64,000 nt of DNA from Luscinia megarhynchos (taxonomy: Eukaryota > Chordata > Aves > Passeriformes > Turdidae). Below, piece after piece: positions 11,801 to 24,333 of this stretch. The DNA lies in the NCBI GenBank assembly GCA_034336665.1, contig JAPFBE010000002.1, positions 82,776,905-82,840,904 on the forward strand. The letters run 5' to 3'. The position numbers were made by a program, and so were the translations under genes. Position 1 is the first letter of the stretch. The number at the start of each line of letters is the position of its first letter. Below the pieces are notes generated by a model. The model ran no database searches and was not told the origin of the DNA. It worked only from the letters and a program-made list of their open reading frames with translations.

Positions 11801-14800
11801 TTATTCCCTCTTCAGAAATGTCTTTGAAGTACAACCAGGTTATGATAAAATAATGAGAGGTAGTGGGTTACATTTTCAAACTTTAGATGTACAAAATCTT
11901 TCTGACAGGATATTTTTGTTTCAGAAAGCAAAAGATTTTACCAATAAGGAAACACTCCACAGAAAATATCTGGAGTTTGTAGACTTTCTGTTGGGTGTAA
12001 AATAATCTACTGTGGTAAACAGTAAGTTTTCATGTAGTACCACAGGGTTTTTCTGTGCTCCCCAGCTCCCTACCAGGGTTTACCTGAGCTCAGTATAAGG
12101 GGAATCATTATATCCTACAGTCCAGGTGGTTGTAATATACAAAAAGTCTTTAGTGGATTCTTTATTCTGGAGATTTCTTCCATGCCAAGCCATATCTTCT
12201 GCACAATGCTGTATAAAATATAGTGTTTGATTTTGTTTAGTTTACCAGCTGCACATTTTCTAAATGTTTCAAAGATGGTTAGGGTGTTTTTGGTTTTGTT
12301 GGTTGGATTTTTCCTTTTTTTTTTTTTTCCTTTTAAAATAAGACATGTATGTGAAGCTGGATTTCTAAAAACTCTGTACTGGCTTAAGTTGTTGATAAGG
12401 ATAATACTAAGAGGCTTCAAAATATTTTTCACGGTTCCATGTATTATGCAGTGAACCTAAGATGCACTGCAATACTCATGTTTCCCACTCAATATTATGT
12501 GCTTTTATTTCTCCTTACACTTAGTTTGCCTTTGGGAAACAGGTTCTTGCCAGTTTGTTGTTGCCTTAAATGCTGAAAGATATGTTAGTGGTGCAAGACT
12601 ATGACTTTAAGCCTTGGAGATGTTGCTTTCATGGTGATATGATTGCTGCAAATTCCTTTTGCTTGTGTTATTCCCAGGTAACTTATGCTGATAAAGTTAT
12701 CTTCTGCTATCCAAGAGTTGCATCACTGTTTCAGTGGCTTCATTTTTTTGTAATATCTTCTCTGTTTTGTGGGCTCTTTTATGTTTTGTGAATCAGAAGT
12801 TATTTCAAGAACAGCAGTTCAAGAAGCAATAAAATTCATGGTTTCATAACATACTCATCTCAGCCTTTTCAGAATTGAAAGTGTCAATGCTCTATGGTTT
12901 CTACCTAAAACACACACAGAAAAAAACCCCAGGCAGTCATTTCAGACATTTCAACCATATGCAAGAAAACTTACAGTGGGTATTCAACACTGATATCTTC
13001 AAAGTTATGAGTGCTTCTTTCTGGATTCGTGTTACCTGCTTGCTACACATTAGCTAATAAGTGCTGCAGATGTGATCTGTGCTTCAAAACTGATTCCAAC
13101 AAAGAAATCAGGTGTTTATCCTATTTAGCATTTCAGCATAAAGTGAATATGTCAACTTTAGTAGTTCCAACATCTTAATTCTAGTTTGTAATATGCTCAG
13201 AAAGAGACCTGCTCTGTATTTCCAAAATAGAATATGCATATGAAGATTAAAATGAGTATGATTTTTCTTCTCAACACAAAACAAACTAATTACTCTTCAC
13301 TTGAGAGAAAGAAATGACACACAAATTTTCTAACCTCACTGACCAGATTGCTGATGAAACCTCCCTTGCACTCTAGCACTTTCTTTATCACATTTATGAC
13401 ATGTTCAGAAGCAAAGACCAAGTGTTATTAGTAGAAAAGGAATGATTAATTTTTTTGCAAGTTGAAGTGTTAATATTTAATTGTGACCTTTGTAGAAATA
13501 CTATGGTTAAAATTGAAAAGTTAATAAAACTTCTATTTGAAATAACAGCAGATGGCCATGTAGTGAATACAAGCTTAAAATCACTCTTGGGGCTCTATTA
13601 TGTTCACAAACTCCCTCAGCTATCAATTCCTGAGTATGTTGCTGATGAGAGAAAAACTGAACTCCTGTTTCATGTAGTGCACCTTTAGCTGAGTATCATC
13701 TGACTTGAAGGGTTATAGACAGCTCTGATTTCTAAACAAATCCCCAGCAGAGAGGCCTGGCATATTCAGCTGAAAGGTATTCTACTAACATTACTGTGGG
13801 GCTTTTTTCCATGAAAATTTTCATTAATATAGTACATATTAAAAAGTCACATGATAGTAAGAGAAACATTTTTTTTCCCTAGAGTATTACTTCTGAAACT
13901 ATGACAGTGTTGAACCAACTCATCTTGTACAAAAATGGAGGTGAGATACATGAGACAAAATATTCAGTGAAAGAAAAACTCATGTCTGATACCTTGGAAC
14001 TTGGACAGTGAGCCCAGTTTCTGAGAAAATGGAAAGGCAAAAGCAGAAAGAAAGGTAGCTGGATAAACGCTGTAGAGGAGAAAATGCAGCAGACCCAGAG
14101 AAAAAAACAGGTGATATAGCTGAGATATGCAGAAAGCACACACTCCTTTCTATTTTTGTGTCTTCTTTTTGAATAGCTCAAACCTTACTGACTCTCGTTG
14201 AATTTTTACTGGCTTCTTTGACCTAGTTCCAGATATCCACAGGAGGACTTTTACTTTTCGTCAAAGGCCAACAATGCAAGTGGCAAATTGTTATTCTTTA
14301 TTTCATTTCCTTCCTCATCTGCAGGCAGGTATTTTTAACCTTTATTACATTTTCCTGTTTTACTTCCAAGGCTATGCTAGATTCTTTGGTGCAAAAGATA
14401 GGAATGGAAAACATATTGGAACATGTCTTTCTAATAATATTGCACCAAATTTTTCTTTTTATCTCTTGCTGATTTTTTCTGATAAATGTATAAAAAACTA
14501 GCCAAAAAGATGGTACAGAGTTTTCTAATATCAATACAATTAAAATACAATTGTTGCAATTTTACATTACAATGGAAAGACACATGCACAGAATAGTGGC
14601 TAGCAAAAGTGTTGTCTTCCAATAGTGTCTGAAATAGACTTTAGGGAGCTCCTCAAGTTCATACTTGAATGGATATTTTAACAAAATAATAATTTAACCC
14701 CTAATGGCTTGACACAATGTTTTGACTATCCAGCAAATGGAGCTTGGTCTGACAGTAGTATAGGGTGTAAGGACAGAAGAGGATGTCAGCAGAGTGTATG

Positions 14801-16085
14801 TGCACATGGGGCATCTGCCCTAAGTGCTCCCATCCTGCAGCATATGGTGAGGCAGAGGTGGCCTAAGCTATAAGCTCTCTTAACTTATTTTTGTAAAGGT
14901 AAAAAGTTCTGCTTTATTTCCTCCCTATGTTGGGACAACCCCTTCATTTTTATTGGCTCCTCTGTTAAAACCACCCACTGAAAAAACAGTAAAGGATTAG
15001 CAGGGGCAGACCTTAGGAAAGAAAAGGGGATGAGAGGAAAGCACATCATCAGCTAAGCCATGTAGAGAGCCTTCTGCAGATCGACCCATGGGACAGCCTT
15101 AGTTATCCAGCAGATCCTGAAACCTGCCAGAGGAGATCACAGATCCATTCTTAACTTTTAACTCTTCAGGATGCTTCAATGCATTTGGTTCCAATCATAA
15201 ATGACAAAGATAATCAAAAAGTAATGTTTGCAAATGTCTCAGATTATCACTGTGTCTGGGGCACATAGAATATGACAGAACAACAGAGAGATAAAGGAAG
15301 GGCTGGGAAAGTAAAGCATTATGTATGGGAGTTTTGCTAAACCTTTTAATTTTAGTCACCAGGATCTTTTACGAATATTTCAGGACCAAAAAACTTTTCA
15401 GATGTTCTCAGGGATCTTAGGGACCAATAGTTGATCAGTGTTCAGCAAACACATACAAGAAACCTGTGTATAGCTGGAAAACTGAAGAATTTATCAGCAT
15501 TTATGCTCACTGTAAAGAGGTTTCAATGCTAGAACCTTTGTGGAAAATGCCTTAGAGAGTCTGCTTGAACTCAAAATTTCAGAAAATCTGTTGATATGAT
15601 ATTATGTATATATATAGGTATTCTCTAATTTATATATTCTAAAATAATAAATATTAAAAATAATTAAAAAATCAGATGGGCGATGAATGTATACGGATAC
15701 CTATTATGAAGAAACTGGACCACAAAAGTTTTGACCTTCTGTTTACAGAGCATGACTTATCACATGGATCTTCCTCCATGTCTTTGAAAAACTTTGTAAA
15801 TAAGATGCTGATTTTTAAAACAGTCTCCTGAATGCTCTGTGAGTCTGATGTCCCAGCTGGGAAGCTGCATGGAAATTATCATAAAATAAATTAATCAGCA
15901 AACAATTTGACCAATATAGAAAGAAGTGTTAATATGGGTTTTGCACAGGGAACTTATGTCTCAGGTAATCTATTTGAAAGACTCGTTGAGCATGTGCACA
16001 CAAGGATGAGACAAGAGATACAGTGTTCTGACATTTCAGAGGCTTCACCAGTCTTCACCTTGCTTGTGATCAGTTTAGTGAGAGC
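8831..16085. other. Unique AT-rich non-coding sequence
   Basis: No gene is recognisable over about 7.2 kb. It holds the longest frame outside repeats in the window, 147 codons at 11562-12005 (+). That frame has no domain or signal I recognise, and its length is within what chance gives in 64 kb. Within it lies an AATAAA at 11664-11669, flanked by moderately GC-rich sequence. A T run of about 14 lies near 12312. A TA-rich patch lies at 15600-15670. Confidence 0.65.
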
Positions 16086-16600
16086 AGATAAATATCTAGC
16101 ACAGATAAATGTCTTCTTAAAAGATAGCAGAAGAAAGGTAGGAGTAAATGGTCGTTAAGAGAGGCAAAGTAGTGCACCCTACAGAGCCCTGTGCTAAGGC
16201 TTGTTCTATTCAGCATATTTGTACAGGATCTAGAAAAGGTGGTAGAGACTGATAAAGCTTGATGATGTTAAATTATTCAGTGTAGTAAAAATGAAAGCTG
16301 GTTCTGAAGAGCTGTGGAAGAATCTTACAGTATTGAGTAATTGGGCAGTAAAATGGGAGATGAAATTCAGTGCTAATAAATGCAGAGTAATGCAGTTGGA
16401 GAAAAACAAGCTTAATTTTACAAACATGGTATTAAGCTCTGAGCTGTTACCACATAGTAAAGAAATCCCAAAGTCATAATAGGTAATTCTAAGAAAATAT
16501 TAGCATAACACACAGTAGCTGTTGAAAACAAACAAATTAACAAAACCAAAATAGAATACAAGGAATTATTAGGAAACGACCAGGGCACAAACAAAGTGCA
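16086..16600 (+). mobile_element. Degenerate CR1-family LINE, reverse transcriptase C-terminal region
   Basis: Three frames together show a CR1-superfamily reverse transcriptase on the + strand. First comes FLKDSRRKVGVNG, ending at a stop near 16158; this is like the WL.DR.QRVVVNG block. After a frameshift comes QSPVLRLVLFSIFVQDLEK from 16182, like QGSVLGPVLFNIFINDLE. After a second shift, DDVKLFS from 16261 corresponds to the catalytic ADD box, followed in one frame by LSNWAVKWEMKFSANKCRVM and NKLNF. The second shift falls just at the A-DD box, and stops interrupt every frame, so the copy is dead. The NWAVKWEMKFSANKCRVM form resembles older CR1/L3 lineages more than the typical young avian one. 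Both ends are uncertain; homology fades after about 16600. Confidence 0.8.
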
Positions 16601-18971
16601 ACAGTAAATCCAAGTGACCTCTGGATGGTTTTGATGCTCATCTCAAGAAGAATTGAGAAATTTGCATGCATTTGATGTTCTCCTTTTATCTATGTAGATC
16701 TGAACACGTACCCTCTGTTGCAGTGTCTGGACCTTAGAGAATCAGAAATGGGAGTTTTTGCAGTACATCCTTTTGAATTTTTTTCACTGTGCAGGACTGC
16801 TTGCATGTATGTATGTAAACCTTCAGAGCAGCCTTGGTGTGAATGTAAAAGCCTAGTTCAATGAAAGCAGTGCCAAGATAAGCATCAATGAGCAGGCTCA
16901 CCAAGATACATGAACTGTGCATGGATGGATTTCAGAAAAGATTTCAGCTGCTGATGATTGAGTGGATTTCAAAGGAAACATTGAAATGAGGCAACACGAC
17001 TACAAGGGCAGGTGAAGAAGTGATACAAAATGAGAAGATGTTTTATGTGCTGAAACAGCAGCAGAAGTCAATAGAAGCAGCTTGTCTGGTTGTTCGGATG
17101 CTGATTTGAGAAGTGTGTTGACAGGGTTGGCTTTCAAACAGTCTTTGAAGGGGAGGTGATGGTTCTAGTTTAAGGCAGGGTGACCTGAATGAAAAAAAAA
17201 TCATGAAAAATACCTAAAATTATTCACTCAAGCCTAATTATGTATTAGAACAGTGTCCAAAAGCTGTCCCTTTTGAACAGAAAACTAGGCTAATGTTTTA
17301 AAATAACCGGAGGGTGGGCGATGGTTGAGCTCTGGAGGCCAGGGTGGATATTCTGCTTCTTCACCCAGAGAAGGCTGTTTCTAGAGCCCAGAGAGTCCTG
17401 ATGGCAAAAAAAGAGTTAGCAGGGAGGTGTGCAATAGGTGAGAGGGAAAAATCAGCACAGCATCTGTGGTTTACAGAGATTTTACTCTTAGATGGAAAGA
17501 AAATACTGAGCATGATGAGAAACTGAGAAGTTGTAGACGAGAACCAGTGACTATAGGAATTCCAGGGGCTGGAATTCCAGCTTTTTAATCTTGTGTTTCC
17601 TTTTAAAAAGTATTATTAAACAACATCCCTTTTGTAAAACAAAATAAAGAAGTCCAGCTGCAAGAATACAAAGGTTCAAAACCAAAAAAAACAACTGAGT
17701 GGCAAAAGAACATGAAAGTAATTGCCTGGGAGGAAGGTGTTTGCAGTGTGTGAAGGGGAGTTGTCTGGTCACCCAAGCTGCCAGCTTTTCTGTAGGAAGC
17801 TGAGGGGGATGACAAATGCATCGAAGGCAAAGAGGGGCTGGCAAAAAACTGGAAGCCTGTCTCATTTTCTTTCCATCTTAATGAAGACCTTGGCTCTTTT
17901 CTTTTCTATCTCAAATCTTCAGGTGCTCCTACCTTGTCCTCTATCTTACCAGCTGCCTTTGTGAATCATTCTCCTTTCTGACCTCAGTGTTTTCCTTAGC
18001 CTAGGTCCTGCCCTCCTATGGCACAGTCCATTCATTTTTGTAACATTTCTTCCCTTCTTTCAGCAAGTTACTTCCTTTCAGATCTCTCTTCTGCCTTACT
18101 TGTTTCCCCAACTACTCTTTGCCATGAGATAAACACAGAAGAAGAGACACTGAGCCAATTAACAACAAAAAACCACAATTTGGGCAAGTCCTTTGCAAAT
18201 AAAGGTTTCCAACCCCTGACATTTTTAAATTACAAACCCACCATAGAATGTAAGTCCAAATCCTTCCTGTGACTGCTCAAATAAAGGTCTTAGCCCTTGG
18301 AGTCACTGTCACTTTTCTTCAGACTTCAAAACAGGATTGGCAGCCCTGCCTTTTTCCTCAGTGAGCCCCCAAGCACTACCACACTTGTGCAGGGTTTCTT
18401 CCCACAGCTATGAGCATGTTGACCCAACAGCTGTAATTTTCTAAAAACAAAACTGTAGAATAGTCAATAGATATTTGTTGACAATCTTCTGCACTTAGAT
18501 ATTTGAAGCTTTCTGAAAAACCTGTTTTGACGAAGGCTCCTTTACAATTGCACTTGTTTCAGAAGAAAAAAAGTAAGCCAGTTTTTCCTTTTGAGATCAT
18601 CTCTGATTTTTATGATCTCCTAATTACAATATGTACAAAAGAATTTCACATATGTTTACAAAACAGACATCTAAGGTACTTTTGCAATTACGAAGTCTGC
18701 CATTAAATTAGTGTTTCACGTGTTTATGTTTTAATTATTAACTGTGGCAGAACGTAGCTAAAGCAGAAAACATGTAATTTCTATGATAATAACTGAACAC
18801 AATTAGCTAAATATCTTTCTATAAACAAAATGTGGTTTTCATTTGGATTCTTTCCTTGTATTAGTTGCATTTAGGGCAACCCAAAGAGCCTGGGATGCTC
18901 CCTCTTCACTGTGGGGGTTGTATGGCATTTTATATTTTGGAATCTACTGTGCTAAAAGTGTTTATTTACAT
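16601..18971. other. Unique AT-rich non-coding sequence
   Basis: No gene is recognised. The frame at 17551-17865 (-, 104 codons) and its overlapping shadows have no known similarity. Two GGAATTCC palindromes sit about 14 bp apart at 17557-17580. Confidence 0.65.
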
Positions 18972-19568
18972 TGTCATGATTTAACCCCAGCCAGCCACCA
19001 AGTATCTCAGAGCTGCTCACTCACCTCCCTACCAGCCAGACAGGAGAGAGAGTCTGAGGATAAAAGCTGGAAAACTTGTGGACTGAGATAAAGACTGCTT
19101 AACAGGGAAAGCAAAAAAACATGCACACAAGCAAAGTAAAACAAAGAATGGATTTACTGCTTCCCATGGGCAGGCAGGTGTTCAGCCATCTCCAGGAGAG
19201 CAGGGCCCCATCACATGCAGTGGTTACAAGAGCAGACAAATGCCATCACTCCAAACATCCCCCCTTCCTCCTTATTCCACTCACTTTATATACTGAACAT
19301 GACATCATATGGTCTGCAAAATCCCTTTGTTCAGTTGGGCTCAGTTCTCCCAGATTTCTGGTGTCCTCCCAGTTTCTCATGCACACTTAGTCTCCTCACC
19401 AGTGTGGCAGTAGGAAAAGCAAAGAAGACCTTGGCTCTGTGTAAGCTCTGCTCAGCAATTAAAAAAACCTCAATCTCCACATTGACCCCATGTTCAGCAC
19501 AAACCCAAAACACAGCTCCACAGCAGTCACTGTGAAAAAAAAAAATTATCCCTGTCAAAACCAGCACA
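18972..19568 (-). mobile_element. Solo LTR of an avian endogenous retrovirus
   Basis: About 597 bp with TG...CA ends. The left end, TGTCATGATTTAACCCCAGC, and the right end, TCAAAACCAGCACA, are the reverse complement of a widespread avian ERV LTR. In sense that LTR starts TGT-CTGGTTT and ends in a GGGGTTAAA-CACGACA-like block. Read on the minus strand there is a CAGTATATAAAGTG TATA-box region (about 19284-19298), preceded by ACCATATGATGTCATG (a CRE/ATF-like TGATGTCA). Downstream is a TCTTTATCTCAG-CCACAAGTTTT block typical of the R/U5 part. No gag, pol or env sequence adjoins either side, so it is best read as a solo LTR left by recombination. A clean target duplication is not visible; ACAT occurs at both edges but would overlap the terminal ACA. 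I do not assign a family name (ERVL or ERVK type is unresolved from memory). Confidence 0.85.
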
Positions 19569-22500
19569 TAATGTAACTTCATGTAAGATCATGTGGGACG
19601 ATGTAAGATTTTCATATAGAACTTGTCTCCTACTTATCCATACATTATTGTCTGTAAGTGGCTTCTTTGTACTTTTCTGATGCACCAATGGCCCAAATGT
19701 CTATTAACAGTAGACATGTAGTCTACTATTAAACTGAACTAGTAGCCAGTTTTGTGCTCATGGTTCCTACACAAGTTTCCTCTCCTCATCTGTGTAGTCC
19801 TAATAATTTCAGAATACACTTGATTATTGATCCTGACTTTACTGTTGTCTATTTTTTTTCCATTTTTTTTCTCAGATTTTCACCTGTTCAGATTATTTCT
19901 TCTTCATTGTTGTTATTGGAACCTGTGATATTTCTTAATGAGAGTCTCATTTTATTGAACTTTCTAAAAACTTCAATATAGAATGCTGAATGTAAGGTGT
20001 TCTACAAAAGGTGAGTAGTGCATCTGAAAAATCTATTTTCTAAATACATTTACCTTCCTATCAGTATGAAAATTACGCATTTTCAATTCTTTGTTGAGAG
20101 GCAGTTTAGCCATCAAGAGTTTCTTCACTGAGGGCAGCAAAAAACAATCATTTCTTCAGGCACCTGGAAGATAAAGGTAAAAATCTAGGTTAACATTCCT
20201 AGTCCTGGTGAAACAATACAACAGACTAAATCCTTAGTCTATGCGAAGGGGTCTAATACTGGATTTCACTTAAGTAATAATTTTCCTTCTCTGGCCTAAC
20301 AAAAATATTGCATGCAAGTTCCTGAGAGGTTTCCCCATGGGCTGTCTCTCACAGAATGGAGGGAAGCATTACTGTAACTCCTGAAAGCTGCTTCCATGGT
20401 CTGTGAGCTGGGTGACAGCTGACAAATCTTGAAAATTTTCTGACAGTTTATCTAGTTACATGAGTTGCTCAGATTACAGTGCTCCTTACAGCCCTTGCAG
20501 CCCTGCTCTTGCAGCTTCTGGAGATAGCCTAGCCTCAATTTCCATACAGCTTTATTCCATTGCTCTAGGTGGTGAGACTTGATGCCTGCTTTGGAAAAGC
20601 TGTCTTCACAGATTATTCAAAAAGGCTGTAAGAACAAACTCCTGACCAGGGAGAGGGCTCTGGGCTCCTCTGGAGTGTCACCTCTTAGGCAGCCCCTTGA
20701 AGGCTCACTCCATTTCCCACCTGGCACCGACTTCAGGCCTCTAAGTTGTGTTATTCTCATGTACTCCATGGCCTGACCTCCTTCCCTGCTGTTAGAGATT
20801 CCTACAGCTTGGATTACCTGCAAGTGAAAGAAGTGAAGGACCCTTTTAACCTCAGGGCAGGAATCCAGCAGGAGGTGCAGGAGGCAGCAGGCTCCAGCAG
20901 ACCCCTCACACAGAATGCCAGAATGCTGGATCCACAGGGCACTGAGCTCTTGTATAACTGGTGAAATGGAAACATCTGTGGGTTGCAGCTGCTTTGTCTT
21001 AGGGGGAGGGAACTAGAGTTATCTTCACCCCGACTCATTATTTCGTTTTAAAGGAAGATACCACATATTAAGAATTGATTAGGTCACTTTTTAATTATTT
21101 TCTGATTCATGAAAGGAAAATGAAAGAAATATTTGACTAAAAATGTCTCCTGGTGAAGACTTCCTTGCATGATACATACAATCATTTCAATAAGAGGCTG
21201 TACACATAGCAAAGAAACCCAGAATTTCACAATCTTGGTCCTTCTGAAAGATAGGATTAAACTGAACCTTCACACAGGCAAACATCATTTCTTCATGGGA
21301 CTCTCACCTATTTCTACCACAGCTGAATTTGATTCAAATTGCTTAACACTATTTTCCTTAAATATTCATTTTTCAGGAAAAGGGTTTATATAACCTGTCA
21401 CCTTATATTATAACTGATGTAAAAAGTTTGTAACTGCAACCCTAAATGTTTTATCACCTGTCAGACATTTCACTGATAATAAAAAGTAACATCCTTTAAA
21501 TTAATTAGTCATGATTAGGACTTCAAGCCCACAGGCCACTTCATTATGCAAAAATTATAAGTTAGCTATTTAAATTACCATTAAATTGATTCTTATGTTA
21601 ATTGATATCTCACAACCCCTGTTTTTAATTTCTATAGGCTCTTATTAAGGTTTAATGCAAGTAACTAAAATATTTTAACTAATCTTTTAAATAAAGATAC
21701 TGAAAAATTATGATAAATAATCTTCTCTACTTATGATTTATGGTAAAAACAGGAATTACTTTAATAAAATGTATCAGACATCACTCATGCAACCATATTA
21801 GCATGCAAAGTGTTATGATTTTCTATTCTACCATTCAGCAGAAGAAGAATGTTCCTTCTGCACACGTGCAGCAGAGATCTTCTGAGATATGCAATGATTT
21901 GCAGAGATATTGAAAGGAAGAACTTGGATCATAGAATACAATCAAACCAGTAATGTGGAATTCTAATAGTGGAGATGGGTATTCAAATTCATGTAAGTCA
22001 CATGTTAATACTTAGACCAGATACATCTCGGATTGGCAAGGGCTCTTTGCCTTGTCTGTGACAAAGTAACAGATTTCTTGGAAAATGTGTGATTTTTTCC
22101 TCAAGTTAGGGCCTGCTAACACAATAGCAGAACAGATTTACTCGTTTCTCCAAACTGTTTCTCTTTCTTAGTATGCTGTTAAACCATACTGAAGTTTGGG
22201 GAGCTCAGTTTATTGACCTTTCTTTTTTGTTTTCCAGTATTTGCAATGAAATCTCATCTGCTATTCAGTTTCTTTCCTGATTATTAGCTTTCTGAATAAT
22301 GTAACACACATAAGAAATAGAGATATAGGTTTACATCCCAGCAGTGTTACTGGAAATGACTGTGTTGTCAGTGATTCAAGCTGAGACAGTGCTCCTCCCT
22401 TGGTCCTTCCTGGAGACTTCAGAGCCCCTATGATGAACAACATAGGCTAGATGTAAAAAGGAATAAAAGAACATCCTTTATGTCTCAAATAGCCTCAAAG

Positions 22501-24333
22501 TTCTTGTTCATATCTCCTTCAAACTTCATTCTTGTTCCAAGGCATGCAGAAGGTGCTTTTGTAGTCTTGCAATTGAAAACCTGTGGGCTCTGACAAAACT
22601 CACAGTGCATCAGGCATTTTCCATTAAAAACCCATCACAAAGAAAAAAGTTCCAGGACTCCCAGCTGCCAGGTGAGGGCCCTGGGACATCTTGAGCCAAG
22701 AGTTCTGCACCACAGAGGTGGCTGAGCTCCTGTGGAGGAAGCAAGTCATGAGAGAGCAGAGCACTTGGCCTGGTGTCTGTGAGTGCATCTTGGAGCAAAC
22801 AGAAGGAGCCATATCTTTAACTGCCTTCTCTGAAACAAGTGCAGCTTTGATAGCAGCCTATGTTTTAAAAACTTGATACTTCATTTGTCAATACCATGCA
22901 TAGATCATTAAAAATTTTAAATACACCAGAGATGATAAAAATACTAAACATAGCTAAACTCTGAAGATTTTCAGATAAACTCCAGATATTTTCAATTTTT
23001 CTTAGAGATGGTGCATTTTATGCCTCTTACTAGAGCTGTGAGAGGTGCACTCCCAAAGGCTGGTGGGTCCAGAATTCTCTGAATCACCACTGGACAATTC
23101 AACTGATGATATTTATTCATCTTTCAGCTGACAGCACCCTACCTGAACTATTTGTTCTCAACAGACAACTTTTATTAATGGGACTTCCACTTTACATTGT
23201 TTTAACAGAAGAAAACAAAATAATATTTTCCTCTAAATTGCTAAATACTATAATACTTTCAGGCAAAAAGAAACAAGTGCTTCAGATGGGATCAAGGCTC
23301 ATATATTTAACAGTTTAACAACGCCTGTCATAATTCCCCTTAGTCTATTAGTGAAAGAGAAAAAAACATAAATTAACTTGACCAGAGGATGTTTTAACTT
23401 CATTGCCTTAGATCACATTGCACTGTTGTGTGTTAATGGCTTTTTTTGAGGAATGATATGTGAATAGATTAATCTTGCTGTAAGTAACAAGGGTTCCTTG
23501 GAAGAGCAGTAGAGTACATTTAAAATGTTAAAATCAGTCTCTAATATGATAGAGGTATAACCTATGGAAATGGATCACTTTCCACCTTTATTTCTTTATT
23601 TTATATTTGTGGTATTCTTTTCTATTCATACTCTAAGAATACATTATAAGTTATAGCAGCATCTGGGGCACCACCTAATAAGAATGGATAATTACTTGCC
23701 TTGTAAACTTTCATTTCTGAGTTTTAAAGCCCAATAGTAAAAAAATCTTCCAAATAAACAGTGTTTTGAAACTTGGCATCCAGAGCTTCAAGGATTTAGT
23801 TTGGGATTGATATGAAGTTATAAAATAAATTTTCAAAGATAAAAGCTCTGCTGGTTTGTTTTTTTTTCTATTAAGCTTTTTTTTTTTTAGTGGCTATGTA
23901 ACGAAAAGTGTTGCCATGTAAGCTGGATAATTTGGCAAGGAAGTTGCTCATAATATATTGTAATTACTTTTAGCACTATATATAAGGGTCTTTTTCAAAT
24001 TGCCAAGACCTTTTAGTTGGAAAAAGGTTCTCAACACAGGCGTATTCAGGTGAATTCTTTCTTAGCATAATCTGTCATTTCATTTCATAAAATACACTTT
24101 TGGGTACCTACTGCTTAAATGTGCTCAAAACTTCCTAAATACATTCCCAAATTTCTTTACTAGAAATTAGGCAACTATCAGATTTTGCAGGTATAGCAAC
24201 AGCAAGTCAAGCTACAACAAATTAGGGCAAGATTGTTACTACCCTAGCTTGGATTTCCAAAATGCAGATAGATCAATACAAATTTTTAACATTAATGCTA
24301 CACTTTTCAAGAGACACATCAAAGCTTCTTTAC
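19569..24333. other. Unique non-coding sequence, with a GC-richer patch and an AT-rich patch
   Basis: No gene is recognised. 20580-20970 is locally richer in G+C and partly open in several frames (65 to 75 codons), without similarity I can name. 21480-21720 is very AT-rich, with several TAATTA/ATTA-type homeodomain-like cores, and could be a conserved non-coding element. 22610-22880 is again mildly GC-rich, with only short frames. Confidence 0.6.

Noticed and set aside
11562..12005. 147-codon ORF on the + strand
   Set aside because: No domain, signal peptide or known similarity; length is compatible with chance in 64 kb of sequence read in six frames.
17557..17580. Two GGAATTCC palindromes 14 bp apart
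   Set aside because: Short and isolated; no sign of an element end or binding-site array.
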